Origin: Kappaphycus alvarezii
Taxonomy: Eukaryota; Rhodophyta; Florideophyceae; Gigartinales; Solieriaceae
Reading direction: 5' to 3'
DNA length: 64,000 bases
Assembly: GCA_002205965.3 (NCBI GenBank)
Contig: NADL03000483.1
Coordinates: 868,001 to 932,000 of the forward strand
The position numbers and the translations under genes are program-made. Shown here one piece after another: positions 59,100 through 64,000 of the stretch. Position 1 is the stretch's first letter; each line of letters opens with the position of its first letter. The notes beneath the pieces were generated by a model, which was given only the letters and a program-made list of their open reading frames with translations, made no database searches and had not been told where the DNA came from.

Positions 59100-60342
59100 A
59101 GCTGAGAGCAATATGCCAGCAGTGGGGCCTGACATCAAAAGGGCTCTCAAAGGTTATGCTTGTTGCGGCATGTAGCATTCACGTCTACAACCAGGTCAAG
59201 GAGGGAAAGACACATAATGAAATATTGATAGCTAACCCTGCATGTTGGAAGTGTAAAAACTTTAAGGCAACATTAGGGAGGGCTGCTGTTCTTCCAAACA
59301 TTACATTCGAAGAACTTGACTCAACATTTCATGAACGAGCGACTTGGACAACTCGCAACACGTCTACGAAACAAAGGAATCAATTGGACAAGCTGAGACC
59401 AGATCAATCCTCAGCGATACCGTTTTCAATTTATTTACCTAGTAGTGATTCAATTTTTTTCACTTTCTGAGCACAGGAGACTGCTTGTTATGCTTAAGGA
59501 AATTGATAAATGCTGGAATGTATTGCGTGGATCTAAAATGGAGCTCACAAGAGCAGAACCTGACATAAAGACTTTCAGAGATTCGTTCTGGACATTAATA
59601 ATTGCACCAGAATTCAACAGCCCTGAGAATAAGCCCAACAGAGACTTTAGTAGAATTTTGGACTGCATTGATATTAACAGCCATCCCCCGGTTGATAGAA
59701 GTGGCCCTTTTCTCAAGGAAAAGATTATGGAGACGGGAAGCAAATTTACAGAGGTTTTGGATAAGTAGAATCGTTTTGGGCAGAATGATCCTGAGCGGTT
59801 CATTGATTGCCTTCCCCGCATCGCTAGCGGGCAGCTGACTTCGTTATCGAAGCTTTTGTTACTGTTTTTTACAGTTGCAGGCTGTGGCACTGCATTTTTC
59901 GATACAAAATTTGTAGAACTGACAACAAAGATGGTTGAAAATGTTGACGTTGTTGACTACGAGGAAGGATTCCTCGGTTTAGATGAGGCAATAGATGATA
60001 TACCGACTATCTCCTCAGGTGGTGGTTGCTCATCTGCAAAGCGGAAAACAACCGATGACTGCTTATTGACGACAAAGCAGTTCGAAGGGTTTGTGGCTAC
60101 TCTTTCAGGTTTGGCCAACATCATAACCAATCAAAACAATGATGTGGAAAGCGAGAAAGAATTTAAGCGGCAAAGGGAGAGGACCGTGACAGTTCGGGAC
60201 ATCAACGACACATGCGAGCGATCCAACATTTGGAACGAAATGAAATCGCCGAGGAAAAGGAGATTATAGAAATATACAGGGCAAATTTTCGGGGTCTCCG
60301 CGATGAATTCAAAAAACGCGGACAAGAAGCAGAGAAAGAATA
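59100..60342 (+). CDS. Transposon-type accessory ORF (frame-broken)
   Basis: Four frames follow each other: 59156-59470, 59445-59768, 59856-60269 and a last one ending at 60342. Content in order: LRAICQQWGLTSKGLSKVML, resembling a SAP-type helix-extended DNA-binding segment; a Lys/Thr-rich stretch; LKEIDKCWNVLRGSKMELTR; an acidic part (VVDYEEGFLGLDEAIDD); and a charged coiled-coil end (RNEIAEEKEIIEIYRANFRG). A putative DNA-binding N-terminus with a charged helical C-terminus, upstream of a convergent PIF/Harbinger-like transposase (61.93-62.7 kb), suggests the partner protein of that element. No known family was recognised; a host gene is possible. Confidence 0.4.
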
Positions 60343-60355
60343 GTCCCTACTGCAG

Positions 60356-60498
60356 ATATCCGACTACTTCTGATGAATAGAGTTTTCTACCGAGCTTAAA
60401 ATTTTTCTGCTGAGCTTAAAAATGCCCGGCTGAAAAGTTTTCTGCTGAGCTTAAAAATGCTCGACAGAAAACTCTATTCATCAGAAGTAGTCGGATAT
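60356..60498. repeat. Perfect 33-bp inverted repeat with 77-nt loop
   Basis: Arm 60356-60388 (ATATCCGACTACTTCTGATG...) and arm 60466-60498 are exact reverse complements over 33 nt. The loop contains three copies of GAGCTTAAAA with CTGCT before two of them. No gap or mismatch in the stem, unusual in a region of decayed repeats, so the pair is young or maintained. It begins 14 nt after the stop of the ORF ending at 60342. Confidence 0.95.
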
Positions 60499-60649
60499 GC
60501 AATTGCAATACTGTTGCTTGGTATAGGCGTAGGTCTCAGCACTCGTGAAGAATCCTCCTCTCGCTCATTCTCTTGCAAGCATGATAAATGCCGATGTCCT
60601 GACCGAAAGGAATGTCGTGTGTCAAAATGACGCTGTCAGCAATGTAGAT

Positions 60650-61800
60650 TCGCCAGTGTGGCTTCGGCGTGGAGGCGGAATTTTTTTTTAAAGAGGAGTC
60701 AGGACAGGGCTGAAATGAAGCAAGCGAGGGTATTTGACCCTGTGCGGGAAGCGGCGGCGGGAGATTGTGCACCTAGCAGACAGAGGTACAACACAGCAAT
60801 TGTGCACCAAATTTGTGCATTCGTAGCCGAGCAAGGTGTCGGCGCTGTCGTCGGTGTAAGTTTGGTGGTGTGGCTTCGGCATGGCAGTGAGTCGATTCTA
60901 TGTGTTGAGTAGGAGTCGGGAATGGGTCGACGTAAGGCAGGGGAGGGTGCTTGAGTCTTTGCTGGAAGCGGCGGCTGGTGTTGGGCGTGGGGAATGGTTG
61001 CGTAAGCCTTGGGGTTATGGCCGGATAGGTCATCGACGGTGAGAGCGGAGGAGGCATCAGTGGCGACGGATAAGCCACGAGGGACGGGGAAGCGAAGGTT
61101 CATTGCAGCGGACTGTGTGAGCGTGAAGGTGAGTTTGAGGAGCGTGATCGGTACCGTGTGGTTGCTGAAGGTGAGGGGCGGTTGGCATGGAAGCAACCCC
61201 CTTTGAATGAATTGAATGGTAAGGGCAGAATCTGTGACTTTGATGGAGTTGCGAGGAGCGTGGCGACGGTCGTTAGAAATCTTGGCCAGGGCCTTACGGG
61301 ATACAATGAGAATGACGCTGAAGGCTGTCCGTCGCTGAAGTATTCTCGTCGCTGAGAGCTTAACCTCGCTGGGGACTTGCTGGGAGTTGAGGGGATCATT
61401 GTTTTTCACCTCTGCCAGGGACACGGCACAGCGACTGTGCCATGCCCCTGGTCTCTGACCACTAGATGCCACCTAGTGGTCAAAGATACAGCACAAAAAT
61501 TGCGCACCAAGTGTGATCTTTGGCGGACGAGCAAGGGGACGGCGCGTTCGGCGGTGCAAGTTTGGCGGTTTTGCTTCGGCGTGGCATTAGTGCGTTTTGA
61601 TTTTTTGTAGCGGAGCGAGTAAGTGGTCATGCAAAGGTAGAAGAGGGTGCTTGATTCTGTATGGGAACTGGCGGCGCGTCCAGGTCGCTGGGCGAATATG
61701 CTTAAGCCTCTGCGGTATGTTCGAACGGGTCTCGGGCGGTGGGGTCGGGTCGGGGCAGGCATCAGTGGAGGCGGGTGAATGACTAGGGTCGGGGGCTGAG
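60650..61800. repeat. Diverged GC-rich direct repeats
   Basis: The segment from 60787 (TACAACACAGCAATTGTGCA, GCCGAGCAAGGTGTCGGCG, AAGTTTGGTGGTGTGGCTTC) recurs about 700 bp later from 61487 (TACAGCACAAAAATTGCGCA, GACGAGCAAGGGGACGGCG, AAGTTTGGCGGTTTTGCTTC) and stays similar for roughly 280 nt. A partial third copy lies near 60656-60760 (GGCTTCGGCGTGG, GTGCGGGAAGCGGCGG). Minus-strand frames through it are Pro/Thr/Ser-rich low complexity and not convincing genes. Confidence 0.6.
61425..61482. repeat. Two adjacent small hairpins
   Basis: GGCACAG-CGA-CTGTGCC at 61425-61441 and TGACCACTAG-ATGCCAC-CTAGTGGTCA at 61456-61482; both stems are perfect. Function unknown; they may be termini or internal palindromes of repeat elements. 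Confidence 0.6.
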
Positions 61801-61932
61801 GTTAATTGCCCGTGTATACTGCGGCGATGAGCTAGCTGTTATTGCAGAAGTGCTAAGGGTATTGGCAGAAATAGGTATGCGAGTGGTAGTGACAGCTAAA
61901 GATGGTCCGGAGTGTTTACTAGCTGAAGAAAA

Positions 61933-62700
61933 TCAGCGCAGATGAGCTCTCACCACAGGGGATCTTTGCGCTCCACTTCTTCTGACAATAAAAATCAACC
62001 GAGCCCTCTTTGAGTCGTCCTGTGTGAGCCTTTCAACCGCAAATATCGTTCCATTTGAAGAAACGATATCAACAAACACGCAATGGGCGGCTTTATACCA
62101 CACTATGCTCTCGCGGTACAGTGCCCGCATATCGTCTTCATCTCGCTCAGAGAGCTTTTTCGACGCATTATCGATGCAAAAGTTGTGAAGATTCATAATT
62201 AATGCGATCACTCGTGTTGACTTGGCCAAATCAAAAGCCAAAGGATTGGAGAGGATACTCCATCTTGGGACCATTATTCAGAATGCTTGCTCTACATGCA
62301 TGCGCAATGACGACAAAAAAAGTTAAAAGCATCTTCAAGTTCAGTAGCCTCGCTGGCCGGCACAGGTGTGATTAGAAAACTACTGCATACGTACGCCTCG
62401 TCTCCGGCAATCCAAAACTCGTTGGAGAGTCTGCCCTGTCCGAGATAATGTGCAAGGCTTGAAACGCTATGTGCTAGGGCATCATGGGTGGAACCTAGGC
62501 AACGCGCAGAGTAGCAGAGAAAGCGGTATTTTGAATCCATCACGGCCTGAACGGGTAGCGCATAAAAACATTTTCTGTTGTAAAAGCTGCTTACTTGGGC
62601 TTGCTTCTGCATTTTTTTGACCTTTTACCCACCTCCAATAACACATTATAGCACATATGCACAAAGCAACCCGACGTACGCTCAGTCTGTCTGAAAATCC
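61933..62700 (-). pseudogene. PIF/Harbinger-type transposase, 5'-truncated
   Basis: Two minus-strand frames join into the C-terminal half of a DDE_Tnp_4-type transposase. First frame (62292-62612): FYALPVQAVMDSKYRFLCYS, CLGSTHDALAHSVSSLAHYL and FWIAGDEAYVCSSFLIT with the second catalytic Asp, then DAFNFF. Continuing across a frame change near 62310: LSSLRMHVEQAFGIM with the catalytic Glu, PRWSILSNPLAFD and a NLHNFCIDN tail (61933-62274). The first Asp and N-terminus are missing; sequence switches to LINE material at about 62704. It is in a different sublineage from the transposase at 30.2 kb. Probably mobilised the element that includes the ORF at 59.1-60.34 kb; inactive now. Confidence 0.65.
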
Positions 62701-62703
62701 TTC

Positions 62704-63460
62704 ATGCACCCCCCTAGCCGTCTTTCTTGTGTCAGTACAACATCTTCCACGGCCCCCTTCGCTGCTCTCGCAACTACCTTTAGGGAATACTATGCCGCCC
62801 CAGCCATATTGTGTACTATGGTCGACATAAGCTTGGGAAACACGCTGTTCTCCGCCCCCAAACGCTGCCCGGTATTTGCACGAGGTGCCTACAGGCCCAT
62901 ACCGAATCTAGACGCACAGGGACACTACGCCTCCGTATTTACCGGCGGATTGGGTGCTTTCAAGCTCCTCAATGGCCGCAGGGTCCTCCTTTACAATCTG
63001 CTCAGAGATCCTAGGCTCTCGGTGAACTTCTGCCGCGAAAAGACGTTCGCAGCCGATCTCCACAAGGAACCCTCCGAGCGCCGCGCTCTTTACCTGGTCA
63101 TCGACGACGCCGCCCTCGCCCTTAAGCCTCCAGGAATCGAAAGTCATCATTGTAAGCCCTCACTCCTCCACGTACCGCAACCGTGCCCAGACTGCGGCAC
63201 CCGTGCTCGACGCCGCCGAGAAGCGGAAGCACCGAACGTACGACGACCTATGCGCCGCCGAGGGTATCGATATGCACGCCACCGCCATCGATGTCTACGG
63301 TCAACTGGGACACGAAGCGCAAGCCGTCCTCCTACACGTTTCTACCTACGTCGCTCTAAGGCGCGGCGCTAGCTCTACACGCGAATACGAGAATCTTATG
63401 GCGACGGTCTCCGCATACGTCCGGAAGTACACAGCGATGATGATTAACTAACGTCGCTTT
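62704..63460 (+). mobile_element. LINE C-terminal fragment of a third lineage
   Basis: The plus strand reads DTLRLRIYRRIGCF-type sequence (about 62913-62955) after a degraded Cys/His segment. YLVIDDAALAL (about 63090-63123) leads into VSPHSSTYRNRAQTAAPVLD (about 63147-63213), the counterpart of the DVTIVSP endonuclease core. The open frame 63203-63451 (AAEKRKHRTYDDLCAAEGID ... AIDVYGQLGHEAQAVL) is a C-terminus I associate with a different LINE branch from copies A-D. Truncated at its 5' end next to the PIF-type transposase. Confidence 0.55.
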
Positions 63461-64000
63461 TCCCAACCCACCAATAGCACGTAGGTCTGCGGGCCCGAAA
63501 GGTCCCTCACTTCATTTATCCATTAAATTTCCCTATTTGTCTCTTATCGTCGTTAGGGTACACGTGTATCTCAGTTTAAAATCAGGGAGTGAAGCAGTGT
63601 TTAGGTTCGGTTCAGGTTCAGGTTCTTTAGAGCTTCAACACCTGTGACTTAAATTCACAATACGTGGCATAATACAGCAATCATAAATTTTTGATTCACT
63701 GTAGTTGCGTTATTTTAGGATTTTTAATAAATATGGTGGAATTTTGCAAAATCTATCTAGTTGCCCTCGCCCCTCAATCAGGATATTACCTCAAAAAATT
63801 AAGAGACCACTTGGATACTAGGTCAAGGCGATTACGCTGTTAAGCCCGAGCTCTGTAAGCTCGCATTTACTCCCCTCAATCCCTAATAGAACATCTGGCC
63901 TCACTTCAAGAAATGACAGTGCAATTCTTTCCAAATAATAAATTACCCAAAATTTTCCCCCTTGGATACAGGAATCAACAAAATTTATATTTATTCGTAG
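63461..64000. other. AT-rich end of the window
   Basis: No reading frame of note. A short degenerate run of GGTTCA-type hexamers (63604-63625) is the only repeat seen. Confidence 0.4.

Noticed and set aside
60699..61472. A 257-codon minus-strand ORF
   Set aside because: It lies wholly within the diverged direct repeats and is Pro/Ser/Thr low complexity without motifs.
61425..61482. Rho-independent terminators
   Set aside because: This is eukaryotic DNA, the hairpins are not followed by U-runs, and they lie in repeats.
1..64000. CRISPR arrays, rRNA genes, prokaryotic operons or prophage
   Set aside because: No regularly spaced repeats, no rRNA-like conserved tracts, and clear eukaryote-specific genes and introns.

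Overview
This is eukaryotic nuclear DNA. Housekeeping genes of eukaryotic type (PAN2, a TBC1D22/Gyp1 RabGAP, a DDX51/Dbp6 helicase, MAK16) are short, mostly single-exon and closely spaced. Between them lie decayed non-LTR retrotransposons, Tc1/mariner and PIF/Harbinger transposons and one Ty1/copia relic. Few introns, compact genes, a cyanobacterial-style K+ channel and abundant LINE and DNA-transposon debris suggest an alga, most likely a red macroalga. That is inference; no rRNA or organelle marker is present to confirm it.

Layout. 1-6 kb: the end of a Tc1-like element, then two abutting LINE fragments (a 3' end followed by what looks like a 5' region). 6.35-6.9 kb: a small acidic protein on the minus strand. 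7-35 kb: an AT-rich transposon graveyard with Tc1 relics (7.6-8.7, 25.3-26.9, 28.7-29.1 kb), a Ty1/copia relic (10.3-11.7 kb), a LINE copy split by a nested Tc1 element (25.05-27.4 kb), a second LINE lineage (27.6-28.3 kb), a PIF/Harbinger element (30.2-32.35 kb), a complete-ended Tc1 element with ~120-bp inverted repeats (32.84-34.36 kb) and a foldback element (34.7-35.0 kb). 36-58 kb: the gene-bearing compartment, with a small basic protein, an unidentified minus-strand cysteine-containing ORF cluster (37.2-39.8 kb), PAN2 (-), a LINE fragment, a voltage-gated K+ channel with C-terminal zinc ribbon (three exons), a degraded LINE fragment, TBC1D22/Gyp1, DDX51/Dbp6 and MAK16 (-). 58-64 kb: a second two-ORF PIF/Harbinger-like assemblage around a perfect 33-bp inverted repeat and diverged direct repeats, ending in a further LINE fragment.

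Genes. DDX51/Dbp6 and MAK16 are convergent neighbours 48 nt apart, and both families act on pre-60S ribosomes. PAN2 is the deadenylase of the PAN2-PAN3 complex. PAN2 and DDX51 are recognisable along their whole length, but their frames are broken at 9 and 3 places. All 12 breaks can be repaired by adding one or two bases, several of them in homopolymers. This looks more like deletion error in the sequence than gene death, and it is the main caveat for using the CDS calls.

Intergenic DNA in the gene-bearing part is marked by clusters of a degenerate palindromic word family (GTAC, CTGTAC, GTACAG) that no named element here explains.
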